From: Carnobacterium divergens DSM 20623
Lineage (GTDB): Bacteria; Bacillota; Bacilli; Lactobacillales; Carnobacteriaceae
Direction of reading: 5' to 3'
Assembly (NCBI RefSeq): GCF_000744255.1
Contig: NZ_JQLO01000001.1
Location: forward strand, 1,116,001 to 1,180,000
DNA: 64,000 nucleotides
This document shows positions 19,539 to 29,346 of this stretch, in pieces (within the stretch, counting starts at the first letter, position 1; each line of letters opens with the position of its first letter). A model generated the notes under the pieces. The model ran no database searches. It was not told where the DNA came from and saw only the letters and a list, made by a program, of their open reading frames with translations. A program made the translations under genes and the position numbers.

Positions 19539-21872
19539 TTACGAGGCTTCATTAATTTGTTGTTTTAACCAGATTTCTAATTCTGCAAAATGGCTGTACA
19601 GCAAGATTTTTTCAGCTTCTATTTGATTTAGTCGTTTTTGGTAATTTTCTGCATCAGACAACTCTTTTTTTGGAGCATCTTCGACATAGTTCATTACGCC
19701 ATTGTCTATTGTAACAAATCCTAGTTCAAAAAACACGTTAATCATGAAAATTAATAAGTTATCTTTGATTTTTAGATAATTTGCTAAAATAGACAGCTTA
19801 TGTCGAATATCAACATCTTTGTGTGTTGCTACGAATTTAAATAATTCTCCAAATTGTGTTCGGCTTGGCATCCCATTTAGGTAACTTTCTGATTCACTAA
19901 AAAAGGCAGTAACTAACTTTTCTGGTGTATTTCCCCGAATCGTTGACGAAATCCATTCTAATTCGTTTGGACAATCGATAAATACAAAGGTTGAATGTTG
20001 CGTTTTAAAAGCTTCAGCATCTTCTTTGGACTCAATCAAAACACTTTCACTGCCCATTGGAACTTTATCATTATGGGTTTGGTAGCTTTTCTTATTATAA
20101 AATAGATAACAAGCTGCGCCTTGTACCCAAAGACCTGCTGCTAAATTGCTCCCTCTCAAATCAACAACTTGAAGTCCATCCATTGAAATATCTTCAAGCA
20201 TCAACTGAGGCTTACGGTTGCCATTCCATTCATTTATAGAAAGCTTTCCGACTAACGACACTTCAGAATTGTCGTTGATTTCATCAGCAACTGCACCTAA
20301 TTGAAAGCCAATCACGTCTAAATTCACCTTATTTTTTGTTGCTTTAAGTTTTAAATGAGCGTTGTTGCCACCAATTTTACGAATGTCTTCTGCTTGAACA
20401 TGTTCAAGTAAGAAAACAGGCTTTGGATTGTCTGTGCCAAATGGCGCTAAACTAGCCAATTCTTCAATCGTTGCAACGGTGATATCTGTTAATTCAATCG
20501 TTTCATCAATTACTAGTTCTTCATTCAAGTTTCCGACTAAATCATGCGTTAACGCATACTGATTTAGTTGTGTTTGTAAGGTCTCAATATGTTCAATTGG
20601 CAGTGTTAGACCTGCTGCCATATGATGTCCACCAAAATGGGTGGTTAAATCTCGGACTTCATTAATTGCATCATATAAGTTATACGCGCTAATGCTCCGT
20701 CCAGAACCTTTAGCGATTCCATTTTCAGTGTCAATATTCAACACAAGTGCGGGTTTTCCTGTGGCACCAACAATTTTACTTGCAACAATTCCAAGTACCC
20801 CTTCGTGCCAATCGGACTTCGCTAATAAATACACAGACGGTGTTTCTTTCATTTCTGCAATCATTTGGAAGGCTTCTTCCGTAATTTTTGCCACAAAGGC
20901 TTGACGCTCTTCATTTTTTGTATTAATAAAGGTTGCAAGCTCGATTGCTTCTTCTTCATCAAAGGTCGTTAATAAAGCAACTGCTGGCCCTGCTTCACCT
21001 AAACGACCGACAGCATTTAGACGAGGCGCGATGGTAAAGCCAATCGTTTCTTCTGTAATGGTCTCTTTTTCTATTCCTGCAACTTTTGCTAATGCTAAAA
21101 AACCTAATCGTTCAGAAACTTTTAACATTTCTAGCCCTAAAATCACTAATGCTCGGTTCTCATCCGTCAATGAAACTAGATCAGCAATAGTTCCAATCGC
21201 TACTAGATCTACTAGTTCAGTTGGAAACTCGCCTAATAATGCGGTTGCTAGTTTGAAGGCAACACCTACTCCAGCTAATTCACCAAAAGGATACGCTCCT
21301 TGTGGATGTTTTGGATGAACAATTGCATATGCCTCTGGCAAAATCTCTGGCATTTCATGGTGATCCGTTACAATCACATCAATTCCTAATTCCTTAGCTT
21401 TAGCAATTGCTTCGTGACCTGAAACCCCATTGTCACACGTCACAATCAATTCCGCTCCCTCTTCAATCAATCTTTCAAAAGCTTGGACATTCGGTCCATA
21501 ACCATCTGTAAATCGATTTGGAATATAGAAATCTACTTCACCACCAAGCATTTCAATCGTTTCTTTTAAAACAGCCGTACTTGTTACGCCATCAGCATCA
21601 TAATCGCCATAAACGACTATTTTTTGACCATGTTCAATTGCTTGCGTAATTCGTTCAACGGTTTTTTCCATATCATACATTAAAAATGGATCATGAATCC
21701 AAGTTTCATCTGGTTTCAAAAAATGCTGTGCTTTGTCTTTTGTATCCAAACCACGATTAACTAGTAAAGTCGATACTAACGGAGAAGTCGAAAGTTCTTC
21801 GCTTAAAGCTGTAATCGCTGCTTCATTCGTTTGTGGTTGATTTAATTTCCAGTTCATTCGAGATTTTAACAA
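19539..21872 (-). CDS. recJ: Single-stranded-DNA-specific exonuclease RecJ
   Basis: This 5'-3' ssDNA exonuclease acts in recombination and repair. The DHH phosphoesterase core is visible: DYDADGVTS near residue 80, TDHHEMPE near residue 157, and the DHHA1 motif FGGHHMAAG near residue 400. A roughly 200-residue Firmicute-type C-terminal extension follows. I place the start at TTG 21872 (about 777 residues), because GGGAG lies 8 nt upstream; a TTG at 21887 precedes that site and has none of its own. It probably forms a unit with apt. Confidence 0.95.
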   Translation of the reverse strand: MLKSRMNWKLNQPQTNEAAITALSEELSTSPLVSTLLVNRGLDTKDKAQHFLKPDETWIHDPFLMYDMEKTVERITQAIEHGQKIVVYGDYDADGVTSTAVLKETIEMLGGEVDFYIPNRFTDGYGPNVQAFERLIEEGAELIVTCDNGVSGHEAIAKAKELGIDVIVTDHHEMPEILPEAYAIVHPKHPQGAYPFGELAGVGVAFKLATALLGEFPTELVDLVAIGTIADLVSLTDENRALVILGLEMLKVSERLGFLALAKVAGIEKETITEETIGFTIAPRLNAVGRLGEAGPAVALLTTFDEEEAIELATFINTKNEERQAFVAKITEEAFQMIAEMKETPSVYLLAKSDWHEGVLGIVASKIVGATGKPALVLNIDTENGIAKGSGRSISAYNLYDAINEVRDLTTHFGGHHMAAGLTLPIEHIETLQTQLNQYALTHDLVGNLNEELVIDETIELTDITVATIEELASLAPFGTDNPKPVFLLEHVQAEDIRKIGGNNAHLKLKATKNKVNLDVIGFQLGAVADEINDNSEVSLVGKLSINEWNGNRKPQLMLEDISMDGLQVVDLRGSNLAAGLWVQGAACYLFYNKKSYQTHNDKVPMGSESVLIESKEDAEAFKTQHSTFVFIDCPNELEWISSTIRGNTPEKLVTAFFSESESYLNGMPSRTQFGELFKFVATHKDVDIRHKLSILANYLKIKDNLLIFMINVFFELGFVTIDNGVMNYVEDAPKKELSDAENYQKRLNQIEAEKILLYSHFAELEIWLKQQINEAS

Positions 21873-22040
21873 TCTAATCACTCCCAACTTATTTAGTATA
21901 CCAAATTTTTAGAAAATAAAGTAGTTGAACTCTTGATTTTTTCGCTTTTTAATTCTTAGCCGTTTATTTCTAATTGCAAATCATTTCGTTTAATTTTATA
22001 CTATGATTAACTAATAAAATCAACTAAAGGGGCTAATGTG

Positions 22041-22475
22041 ATGACGTGGAAAATAAAAAGATTTAATGAATTAACAACGACTGAACTTTTTCAAATCTAT
22101 CAAGCTCGAGTGAACGTTTTTATTGTCGAGCAAGAATGTTTTTATCCAGATGTAGACGATAAGGATTTAATCAGCATCCATGTGTTTAATGAACAAAATG
22201 GCCAGATACAGGCTTATGGACGCATCATTCCAAGTCAAGAAAAATTAATGTTTGGCCGTATTTTAACAGTGAAAGAACAACGTGGGACTGGCTTAGGCAA
22301 AGAGTTATTAACGATTATTTTAAAAACAATTGATGATAGCTTTCCAAATCAAGCCGTTGAAATTCAAGCACAAGCTTATTTACAAAAGTTCTATAGTCAA
22401 TTTGGCTTTGAACCAATCAATGGCGAGATTTATTTAGAAGATGAAATTCCTCATATTGATATGATTAAAAAATAA
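22041..22475 (+). CDS. GNAT acetyltransferase, ElaA family
   Basis: This protein of 144 residues has the ElaA pattern: ELFQIYQARVNVFIVEQECFY at the N-terminus, then the acetyl-CoA loop VKEQRGTGLGKELL near residue 80, and FYSQFGFEP near residue 118. The substrate of ElaA proteins is not known. The start is ATG 22041, 8 nt after AAAGGGG; a GTG codon just before it is too close to the site. It is a single gene. Confidence 0.88.
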   Translation: MTWKIKRFNELTTTELFQIYQARVNVFIVEQECFYPDVDDKDLISIHVFNEQNGQIQAYGRIIPSQEKLMFGRILTVKEQRGTGLGKELLTIILKTIDDSFPNQAVEIQAQAYLQKFYSQFGFEPINGEIYLEDEIPHIDMIKK

Positions 22476-22477
22476 AA

Positions 22478-22521
22478 AAACCTTCAGTTAAGCAATTTGT
22501 TCGTTGCTTAACTGAAGGTTT
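22478..22521. terminator. Bidirectional terminator
   Basis: A perfect 18-bp stem, aaaccttcagttaagcaa with its complement (22478-22495 and 22504-22521), lies between two converging genes. Confidence 0.9.
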
Positions 22522-22529
22522 TACTTTAA

Positions 22530-23144
22530 TTATTTTTTGATAATCCCAAAAGGCTTGCCGATTGGTAGGAACGTAAAGCCAAAGTGACCATTCAAAACAG
22601 CTGCTGCTGCGCCATAGAATGATAAAATTGAAATTAAAAATTCCGCAACTGCTGCCATCATGTGGAAGAAGTCTGTTGCAATTCCAAAAGTTGACATAAA
22701 CAATCCTAGGAATAAAAAGTCAATTAAAAAGAAAATAAAGAATAAGACCTTGTTTGTTTCTAAAGCTCCCACGGTCATAAAGACTGTGAAAATAAAGTAG
22801 CCAAGGAAAGCAAAACCTAATTCATTTGGATCGAAAGAAGCTTGTAGCACTTCTCCAAACAAACCATTTTGAATCATCCAGCTCATTCCTGTTCCTAACC
22901 AAAATAGTCCGTAACCAGCAAAAGCTGTTGCGCCAAATACGTTATTATGTTTTGCATCATAGTTAGAAGCAATCAACTGAGCAATTCCGCCTAAGAAAAT
23001 TGCCCATGGCAACACGCCACTTACGTTTTCTGTCCAGCCTAATTTTTGAGATGAGGCTACTAAAGTAACCATTGCTAAACCAAACAATCCAATCGCTGTC
23101 GGATCAATTATAACTTGTTTTACGTGATGTTGCTCGTTTTTCAT
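22530..23144 (-). CDS. Acetate uptake transporter, GPR1/FUN34/YaaH (SatP) family
   Basis: This is a six-helix membrane protein of 204 residues. The family start motif appears as DPTAIGLFGLA (NPxG-type) near residue 14, followed by GGIAQLIAS near residue 52 and GYGLFWLG near residue 77. SatP-type proteins are hexameric channels that carry acetate or succinate with protons. The assignment is by family pattern; which acid it moves is not shown. It is monocistronic with no catabolic genes nearby. Confidence 0.88.
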   Translation of the reverse strand: MKNEQHHVKQVIIDPTAIGLFGLAMVTLVASSQKLGWTENVSGVLPWAIFLGGIAQLIASNYDAKHNNVFGATAFAGYGLFWLGTGMSWMIQNGLFGEVLQASFDPNELGFAFLGYFIFTVFMTVGALETNKVLFFIFFLIDFLFLGLFMSTFGIATDFFHMMAAVAEFLISILSFYGAAAAVLNGHFGFTFLPIGKPFGIIKK

Positions 23145-23275
23145 TAATGATATTCCCCTTTATTTAAAATTGCCAACCTGTATAAAATACCATCTAAGCT
23201 ACTAAGAGTCAATTCTTTTTTTTACCCTTCAAAACACTTATGAAATAACTAATCTTTCCATCATTTTTAACTAAA

Positions 23276-23308
23276 AAGAGCAACTTACATTTAATGTAAG
23301 TTGCTCTT
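23276..23308. terminator. Terminator after the 103-aa gene
   Basis: A perfect 15-bp stem, aagagcaacttacat and its complement (23276-23290, 23294-23308), has a three-base loop. It lies just downstream of the minus-strand gene ending at 23311. Confidence 0.85.
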
Positions 23309-23310
23309 GT

Positions 23311-23622
23311 TTAAAAGGTTTTATTTAGAACTTCAAAAACTTCAACTGAAAGTTCTTTATGCTTATTAGTTGGATTAAACCAAATGTCATTCCATGCAAC
23401 TTGACTGCGTTCATAGGTAGTCCGCTCATCATAGTCACTAAGCGATTCATAATAAATATCAAGAACGACAATCGTTTGATCTCCTTCACTTCGTTTAAAT
23501 TGATTGATTCCTAGATTGTTCACAATTCCATTAAACTCAGAACTTGCAGATTGTTGAAATTTCTCCATTAATTCTGGCAAATCAGATGTTTTTGTTTGAT
23601 ACGTAAACACCACTTTAATCAT
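23311..23622 (-). CDS. Small ABM/ferredoxin-like fold protein, unknown function
   Basis: This protein of 103 residues alternates beta and alpha segments and starts MIKVVFTYQTK. That layout is like dimeric alpha-beta barrel proteins of the antibiotic-biosynthesis-monooxygenase type. I see no clear catalytic motif, and the resemblance is weak. It follows the LapA-domain gene by about 20 nt on the same strand and ends at a strong terminator, so the two are probably cotranscribed. Confidence 0.6.
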   Translation of the reverse strand: MIKVVFTYQTKTSDLPELMEKFQQSASSEFNGIVNNLGINQFKRSEGDQTIVVLDIYYESLSDYDERTTYERSQVAWNDIWFNPTNKHKELSVEVFEVLNKTF

Positions 23623-23642
23623 AGTTGAATTCCTTCTTTCAA

Positions 23643-24047
23643 TTAAAGCGTATTTTCAGTTGGCGGTGTTGTTAGTTTTGTAACCAATTCTTGCTCTAAA
23701 CTATCAATTTTTTTCTTGTTTTCTGCTAATGCGATTTCTTTTTCTGCAAGCTTGTTTTCATACTCCGCTTTTAAACTTTCAGTACGCTCAGCTACTTTTT
23801 GATCAAATGTCGTCAATTCTTTTCCTTGTTGCTTCACTTGTTTTTTTAATTGTATACTTGATCCCGTTGAAACTAAAACTGCTGCAATCGCACCAACAAA
23901 TAATGAACCTAAAATCACCATGATTAATGGCCACTCAACTTTTGTAAAGCCAAAATTCACAGGTACTTCTGAAACATTTAAAATAGCAAATAACGCAACG
24001 ATTAGTACTAAAATAATACCAACAACTAGTCTCCATTGATTTTTCAT
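23643..24047 (-). CDS. LapA domain (DUF1049) membrane protein
   Basis: This protein of 134 residues has two N-terminal membrane helices (about 7-25 and 40-62), between which lies the family-typical NVSEVPVNFGF. A cytoplasmic coiled coil rich in K/E/Q follows (about 70-125). DUF1049 proteins are widespread in Firmicutes. The LapA name comes from a role in lipopolysaccharide assembly in E. coli, which cannot apply here. Function is unknown. Confidence 0.8.
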   Translation of the reverse strand: MKNQWRLVVGIILVLIVALFAILNVSEVPVNFGFTKVEWPLIMVILGSLFVGAIAAVLVSTGSSIQLKKQVKQQGKELTTFDQKVAERTESLKAEYENKLAEKEIALAENKKKIDSLEQELVTKLTTPPTENTL

Positions 24048-24183
24048 CAGCTACACCTCTTTTACTAAATTTAAAGAAAAATTCTTCTATTTAAGAATAA
24101 CTTTATTTGAGCAATTTGTCTAATAGTATTCATTAAGAACTTAAAAACCCATTTAAATAAACGCGATTTTCTATAATTATTAT

Positions 24184-24801
24184 TTAATGGATTGGGAATC
24201 GCAAGACTGTTTTTAACTTTTCAGGTGCCACTCTTTTAGGGTCAGACACATAAATTTCTTTATGCTGATGACCGACTTTTTTTAAATTCATTTCTTTACA
24301 GTAGTCATCCATTTTATTAAAAGAATGAATCTCATCTGCATAGCTACCAACATGCATCATTTGAAGATTTCGCCCTTCCTTTATTGTTTCAAATTGAATT
24401 CTGTCCACTAATTCAGTAGCTAAGGAAGCTAATCGTGTGATTTTAATTTCAGAAACCAATTCAGTAGTTACAAAATCAGGCTGGCGAATCATTATCTTAT
24501 AAATCAACTGATCCAAGTTTAATGGTTGCTCTGCTGTAACAGGGATTTTAGAATCCCAAAATCCTTCTAATGGGAAAACCGTATAATCATAGTATCCATC
24601 AGGAATTACCCCTTTTTTTGGCAACATTTTTATGGTATATGAAACCTTATAAAGAGCTGCTACTGCGTTGGAAAAAGAGGCCATATTCGGATTTCCTTCT
24701 CCTTTAATTGTTAAATAACTCAATTCAGGAACTTCCACTATCGTCGGGGTGTCTTTTGGTAAATAGAGACTTTTTTCTTTTTTTCGCCATTCATACTTCA
24801 T
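24184..24801 (-). CDS. GyrI-like small-molecule-binding domain protein
   Basis: This protein of 205 residues matches the stand-alone GyrI-like group. It shows VPELSYLTIKGEGNPN near residue 24, DGYYDYTVFPLEGFW near residue 69 and a C-terminal HKEIYVSDPKRVAPEKLKT stretch, where the pocket-lining residues normally lie. Such proteins bind or hydrolyse amphiphilic compounds, and in other contexts the fold senses drugs. It has no DNA-binding domain, so it is not a transcription factor by itself. Confidence 0.8.
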   Translation of the reverse strand: MKYEWRKKEKSLYLPKDTPTIVEVPELSYLTIKGEGNPNMASFSNAVAALYKVSYTIKMLPKKGVIPDGYYDYTVFPLEGFWDSKIPVTAEQPLNLDQLIYKIMIRQPDFVTTELVSEIKITRLASLATELVDRIQFETIKEGRNLQMMHVGSYADEIHSFNKMDDYCKEMNLKKVGHQHKEIYVSDPKRVAPEKLKTVLRFPIH

Positions 24802-24867
24802 AAACAGTCATCCTCTTTCTTTATTTTATGTTAGTATAAACCTTCTCATTGTGGCAGAGTCAACCAA

Positions 24868-24904
24868 AAAAATCTCCTGATTCAATTGAATCCAGAAGAT
24901 TTTT
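24868..24904 (-). terminator. Terminator after the SDR gene
   Basis: An 18-bp near-perfect inverted repeat is centred on ttcaattgaa (24881-24890), with A-rich and T-rich arms, just downstream of the SDR stop. Confidence 0.8.
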
Positions 24905-24912
24905 AGTCTTTT

Positions 24913-25716
24913 TTATTTATTGTTAAAAAGAGTCCCTGCTAGATAATCCCCTACATGTGGAAATAGGGTATACATTTTCCCAGCAAATTCCATTAATTTA
25001 GGCATATTCAATTCACGACGAGGTACATTTATAATCCCAACAATTCGTTTAGCTACAATCGTTGGATCTAAAACTAATAAATCAACTTTCTTTAAGTATT
25101 CGCCAGTTTCATCCGCAATATCAAAGAAATTCGTTTCAATAGGTCCTGGATTAACCGTCGTTACGTAGACACCCAGTGGTTTCAATTCTAAGCGCAATGC
25201 ATTTGAATAACCTAAAACCGCAAATTTTGTTGCCGAATAAATTGAAGATTTTTGGGTAGCCATTTTAGCTGCTTGAGAGGCAATATTAATGATATGCCCT
25301 GCACCACGATCGGCCATTTCGATGGCAACTAATTGCGTCATGTACATTAAACCTAATACATTCACTCTAAACATTTTCTCAGCAAGATCCATATCAAAAG
25401 TCAGAGCTTCTTCAAAATGACCAAAGCCTGCATTATTAACTAACACATCAATTGCTCCAACTTCATCGTGAATTCGTTCTACTACTTCTTTAATGTTTTC
25501 AGGATTCGCTACATCTAATTGAAAAGCAAAGGCCGGTGCACCGGATAAATCCTCACAATTATGGCGTACTTTACCTAATAAATTAATTCTTCTAGCACAA
25601 ACGACGACGGTTGCATTTTGTCTAGCTGCCGCATAAGCGATTTGCTCCCCTAAGCCACCCGATCCACCTGTAATGACAACAACTTTTCCTGTTAAATCGT
25701 TTCTATTTGTTCCCAT
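24913..25716 (-). CDS. Short-chain dehydrogenase/reductase (YqjQ-like)
   Basis: This 267-residue classical SDR has the nucleotide-binding GGSGGLGE near residue 17, NNAG near residue 91 and the catalytic Ser...Tyr-X3-Lys in SSIYSATKFA near residue 156. The CARR after the second strand suggests NADP preference. It lies 19 nt downstream of rnz, as yqjQ does near rnz in Bacillus relatives. The substrate is unknown. Confidence 0.88.
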   Translation of the reverse strand: MGTNRNDLTGKVVVITGGSGGLGEQIAYAAARQNATVVVCARRINLLGKVRHNCEDLSGAPAFAFQLDVANPENIKEVVERIHDEVGAIDVLVNNAGFGHFEEALTFDMDLAEKMFRVNVLGLMYMTQLVAIEMADRGAGHIINIASQAAKMATQKSSIYSATKFAVLGYSNALRLELKPLGVYVTTVNPGPIETNFFDIADETGEYLKKVDLLVLDPTIVAKRIVGIINVPRRELNMPKLMEFAGKMYTLFPHVGDYLAGTLFNNK

Positions 25717-25735
25717 GCTTCGTTCATCTCCTTTA

Positions 25736-26674
25736 TTATTTATCCGTTCTTGTTAACGGAATGATAATTTCATCAAAATCTTTCACCACATAGCTGTTAT
25801 CAAAAATCGTCTTCGCTTCTTTTTGAAGTTCTACTACGTCTTTTCCTAGATAGCGAGCGCTAATATGAGTTAGTAATAAACGTTTAGCATTCGCTTCTTT
25901 AGCAATTTCTGCAGCGTCAAAAGTTGTTGAATGAAAATAATTGCGTGCCATTTTTCTGTCTTCCCCATCAAAAGTACTTTCATGTACTAACACATCAGCA
26001 TCTTTTGCTAAAATAGCACTATTTGGATGTTTTCTAGTATCTCCTAGAATAGCAACTATTCTTCCTTTTTGATCTTTACCGACATACTTTTTCCCATCAA
26101 TGACTTGACCGTTCTCTAAAGTAATTGTTTCCCCTTTTTTTAATCTACCATATAATGGTCCAAAAGGCACACCGATTGCTTTTAATTCTTCTACTTGGAG
26201 CATTCCTTTATGATCTACTTCTTCAAAACGGTAACCAAATGATTGGATACCATGATCCAATTCTAAACAACTTACTTTAAATTGCTGGTCTTCAAAAAGA
26301 ACCCCTTCTTCGTAGATTTCATGAAAATTTAAAGTATATTTCAAATGAGTTCCTGAAATTTTTAAACTAGTCAAAATGTAATCTTTGATTCCTTTTGGTC
26401 CATATACGGTTAATGGACTTTCGCCACCTTGAAACGAACGACTGCTCAATAAACCTGGCAATCCAAAAATGTGATCGCCATGTAAATGAGTGATAAAAAT
26501 TTTATCGATTTTTCGTGGTTTTAAAGTAGTATTTAATATTTGCTGTTGCGTGCCTTCGCCGCAATCAACTAACCAAACTTGATTGCGTTCTTCTAATAAT
26601 TTTAAGGCAATGCTAGTAACATTGCGATGCTTTGCTGGTACACCAGCACCAGTACCTAAAAATAATAATTCCAT
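25736..26674 (-). CDS. rnz: Ribonuclease Z
   Basis: This tRNA 3'-processing endonuclease of the metallo-beta-lactamase fold has 312 residues. The metal-binding motif is [10 protein letters not shown] near residue 62, and the later ligands are in GDTRKH, HESTF and [11 protein letters not shown] place the start at ATG 26674 ([14 protein letters not shown], the standard N-terminus): AGGAT lies 7 nt before it, but only 1-2 nt before an in-frame ATG at 26680. Confidence 0.95.
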   Translation of the reverse strand: MELLFLGTGAGVPAKHRNVTSIALKLLEERNQVWLVDCGEGTQQQILNTTLKPRKIDKIFITHLHGDHIFGLPGLLSSRSFQGGESPLTVYGPKGIKDYILTSLKISGTHLKYTLNFHEIYEEGVLFEDQQFKVSCLELDHGIQSFGYRFEEVDHKGMLQVEELKAIGVPFGPLYGRLKKGETITLENGQVIDGKKYVGKDQKGRIVAILGDTRKHPNSAILAKDADVLVHESTFDGEDRKMARNYFHSTTFDAAEIAKEANAKRLLLTHISARYLGKDVVELQKEAKTIFDNSYVVKDFDEIIIPLTRTDK

Positions 26675-26715
26675 AGTCATTATCCTATCTGTTAATAAAT
26701 CAACGTTTAATCTGT

Positions 26716-28593
26716 TTATTTTGTGGGTGCTTTTTTTACTTCTTCAGTTAAAACTGTTTTGGCAATCAATTGAGCATAATGTTTCGCGCCCTCTTCATTC
26801 GGATGGACGCCATCGTTATAAAACCAATCCGTTCTGTCTTTACTATATTGATTCCAGTCAATCAAATGAACATTTTTAAATCGTTTACTAGCTGAAACTA
26901 ACCCAGCATTTACACTGTTTTTCCAATTTTTAGGAACTTGCGTATTAACCAAATAAATCGGCGTATTGTTATCGATTGTGTTTAATAGTTCATCCATTTG
27001 GCTATCTGTAAAAGCACCATTTGTCCCTAATTCTAATATCACTGGACTTCCTAATTTTCTTTCTGCTTTTAACCGTTCGATAACTGGGGCTGTATTATAC
27101 AATTGGCGCCCAACCTCTCCATCAATTGTTCCTTTTGGAAAAATCACTTGCAACGGCTCGACAACGCTTAGCATAACAGAATCGCCAATAAATGTAGCAT
27201 TCATTTGACTAGCTGTTTCCATTTCTGCTGGAGTTATCCCCTCTACAAGCGGAACGGTTTCTTTCGGTTTAGTTGCTGTTGATTTTTGTTCCTCAAGTTT
27301 CGCTTTATTGGTAGCTATTTTTTCTGCCAGCTGTGTGGATGATTTATTTTCACCTGTGGGCGCCATTATAAAGCCTACTGTAGAAATTAGTAACGTGAAA
27401 CAAATAAATGCAACACTTCCTTTTTCAAGCCATCCTCTGAGACCTGATCCATTCAATAAAGAATGCCATTTTTCAACAATCACTTGCCAATTCAAAATGG
27501 CTTTGACATTTAATTTTTTAAAAGGCATTTCAATTAAACTATATGAAGCTTCTGTCATTAGCACAATCAAAAATAACTGAATTAGTAAATGCCTCATTGG
27601 ATGGATACTTGTATCTCCAATCTTCACTTCGTACAAAACCATCACTGGATATTGCCATAAATACAACCCATAGCTCCTTTGACCAAGCCATTTGAAAGGT
27701 TGCATGCCTAAAAAACGAGACAGATAGGTAGCAGGATGGGCAACAATTCCAATTAAAACACCACTGACTAAACTAAACAAAAACATTCCACCATAATAAG
27801 CAAATGTATTAGTTGCCATTACCGTCGTCATCATAAAAATCAATACTGCCAATGCTACAAGTCCAACAGATTCTAAAATCAGTTTCGCCTTCAATGGAAC
27901 GTCCTCTTTTAATTTGGTACTTGGCCATACAAAAGAAATGGCTGATCCAATCAAAAGTGAAAAGGCTCTTGTATCTGTTCCATAATAAACTCGACTTGGG
28001 TCCCCATTTGGCACAAATAAAATAGCCATTAAAAGAGCAGAAATAATAGACAATCCCATAAACAAGTAAAATATATGACTATTCTTCTTAATCGTAATCG
28101 TTGCTAAAACTACAATTACTGGCCAAACTAAGTAAAATTGACCTTCCAAGGCAAGAGACCAAAGGTGAACAAAGGGGGAGGGTGTCGCAAAGCGATCAAA
28201 ATAAGACTCCCCTTGAATAATTTGCCACCAATTGTTTAAATACAACAAGCTGCTAATAATGGCACCTCTAATATTTAACAGAAGCTCCCGTTGAAATAAC
28301 GTAATCCAACCTGTCACTAAAATTAACATAGCTAACAACGCTGGATAAAGCCTATTCAACCGTCTCTTCCAAAACTGTTTTAAACTGATCTTTTTATTTT
28401 GTTGAAATTCTTGAATAAGTAAGTCTGTAATCAGGTAGCCCGATAACACAAAAAAAATGGGAACTCCTAAAAAACCTCCCGGCAAGATATGCGGCGTTAG
28501 GTGATAAAAGATGACACCCAAAACGGCGATTGCACGTAAGCCATCTAAGCCAGGCATGTATCGACTTTTTTTTAATCTTTTATTATTTTCCAT
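26716..28593 (-). CDS. oatA: Peptidoglycan O-acetyltransferase, OatA-type
   Basis: This is a two-domain cell-envelope enzyme. The N-terminal acyltransferase-3 domain (about residues 10-380, starting [20 protein letters not shown]) has 10-11 membrane helices and the RxxR region GLDGLRA. An extracellular SGNH hydrolase-like domain follows with GDSVM, GTNG and DGVHPNEEG as blocks I, III and V. It O-acetylates MurNAc and so gives lysozyme resistance. I place the start at ATG 28593; the 21 extra residues from 28656 do not look like the family, although AAAGGAG lies 12 nt upstream, which is long. Confidence 0.88.
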   Translation of the reverse strand: MENNKRLKKSRYMPGLDGLRAIAVLGVIFYHLTPHILPGGFLGVPIFFVLSGYLITDLLIQEFQQNKKISLKQFWKRRLNRLYPALLAMLILVTGWITLFQRELLLNIRGAIISSLLYLNNWWQIIQGESYFDRFATPSPFVHLWSLALEGQFYLVWPVIVVLATITIKKNSHIFYLFMGLSIISALLMAILFVPNGDPSRVYYGTDTRAFSLLIGSAISFVWPSTKLKEDVPLKAKLILESVGLVALAVLIFMMTTVMATNTFAYYGGMFLFSLVSGVLIGIVAHPATYLSRFLGMQPFKWLGQRSYGLYLWQYPVMVLYEVKIGDTSIHPMRHLLIQLFLIVLMTEASYSLIEMPFKKLNVKAILNWQVIVEKWHSLLNGSGLRGWLEKGSVAFICFTLLISTVGFIMAPTGENKSSTQLAEKIATNKAKLEEQKSTATKPKETVPLVEGITPAEMETASQMNATFIGDSVMLSVVEPLQVIFPKGTIDGEVGRQLYNTAPVIERLKAERKLGSPVILELGTNGAFTDSQMDELLNTIDNNTPIYLVNTQVPKNWKNSVNAGLVSASKRFKNVHLIDWNQYSKDRTDWFYNDGVHPNEEGAKHYAQLIAKTVLTEEVKKAPTK

Positions 28594-28846
28594 TCGTATA
28601 ATAAACTCCTTTAATACTTTGCACGATGGATTTTTATAAATAAAGTCATCCAACAACTTCCCTTATTTGTAAGTGTGCGTCATCTATTATTTTATCAAAT
28701 ATTCAAGCAATAAGCGACCTTCAAAAGGCCATGAATGAACGAAAATTTTAATAAGGATGGCAAATGCCTTATTTATCAGTAACTTCAGAGTTCTTAAATA
28801 AAAATTAAATTAATTAAAGTCTTTAGTTCACTTGCCCTTCCCCTAT

Positions 28847-29275
28847 TTAAGCTAACTTTAAATGGAGAATTGGATAAGCTCTACCTTCACTGTCAACAGC
28901 ATCTCGGCCAACTTGAATAAACCCATTTTTTAAGTAGAATTTTTTTGCATTGTGATTCTGTTCATTGACGTCTACTTTTTTTATTGAAAAGTCTTTAATT
29001 AGTTGGTTTAAAATTTGTTTTCCATAGCCTTTACCGATAGAATGTCCATCTAAGAAAAGCATCTCTAAATAGTCTTCTTGAAGCGCTGAAAAACCAACAA
29101 CTGCATGATTTACAAACCAAATTTGAATGGCTAAATGTGGGAAATAATTTGGGATTTCTAATTTAATCGCTTCGCGATCTTTAATTGATAAAAAAGGATG
29201 GGTCGCTATTACAGATTGCTCCCATATTTTTAAAATCAACGGATAATCTTCTTTTGTGGCTTTTCTATAATCCAT
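28847..29275 (-). CDS. GNAT family N-acetyltransferase
   Basis: This protein of 142 residues has a weakly conserved acetyl-CoA loop, GHSIGKGYGKQIL, near residue 77 and the C-terminal NAKKFYLKNGFIQVG signature near residue 107. It starts MDYRKATKEDYPLIL, as in YjaB/PhnO-like members. Substrate is unknown. It is a single gene; the 28657-28846 spacer upstream of oatA holds nothing I can name. Confidence 0.85.
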   Translation of the reverse strand: MDYRKATKEDYPLILKIWEQSVIATHPFLSIKDREAIKLEIPNYFPHLAIQIWFVNHAVVGFSALQEDYLEMLFLDGHSIGKGYGKQILNQLIKDFSIKKVDVNEQNHNAKKFYLKNGFIQVGRDAVDSEGRAYPILHLKLA

Positions 29276-29296
29276 TTTTCAGTCCCCTTCTAAATA

Positions 29297-29335
29297 AAAA
29301 GCTGAACTCTATAAGTTACATAGAGTTCAGCTTTT
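29297..29335 (-). terminator. Terminator after obg
   Basis: A perfect 16-bp stem, aaaagctgaactctat and its complement (29297-29312, 29320-29335), with a 7-base loop lies just beyond the obg stop. Confidence 0.88.
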
Positions 29336-29346
29336 AGCATGCTATT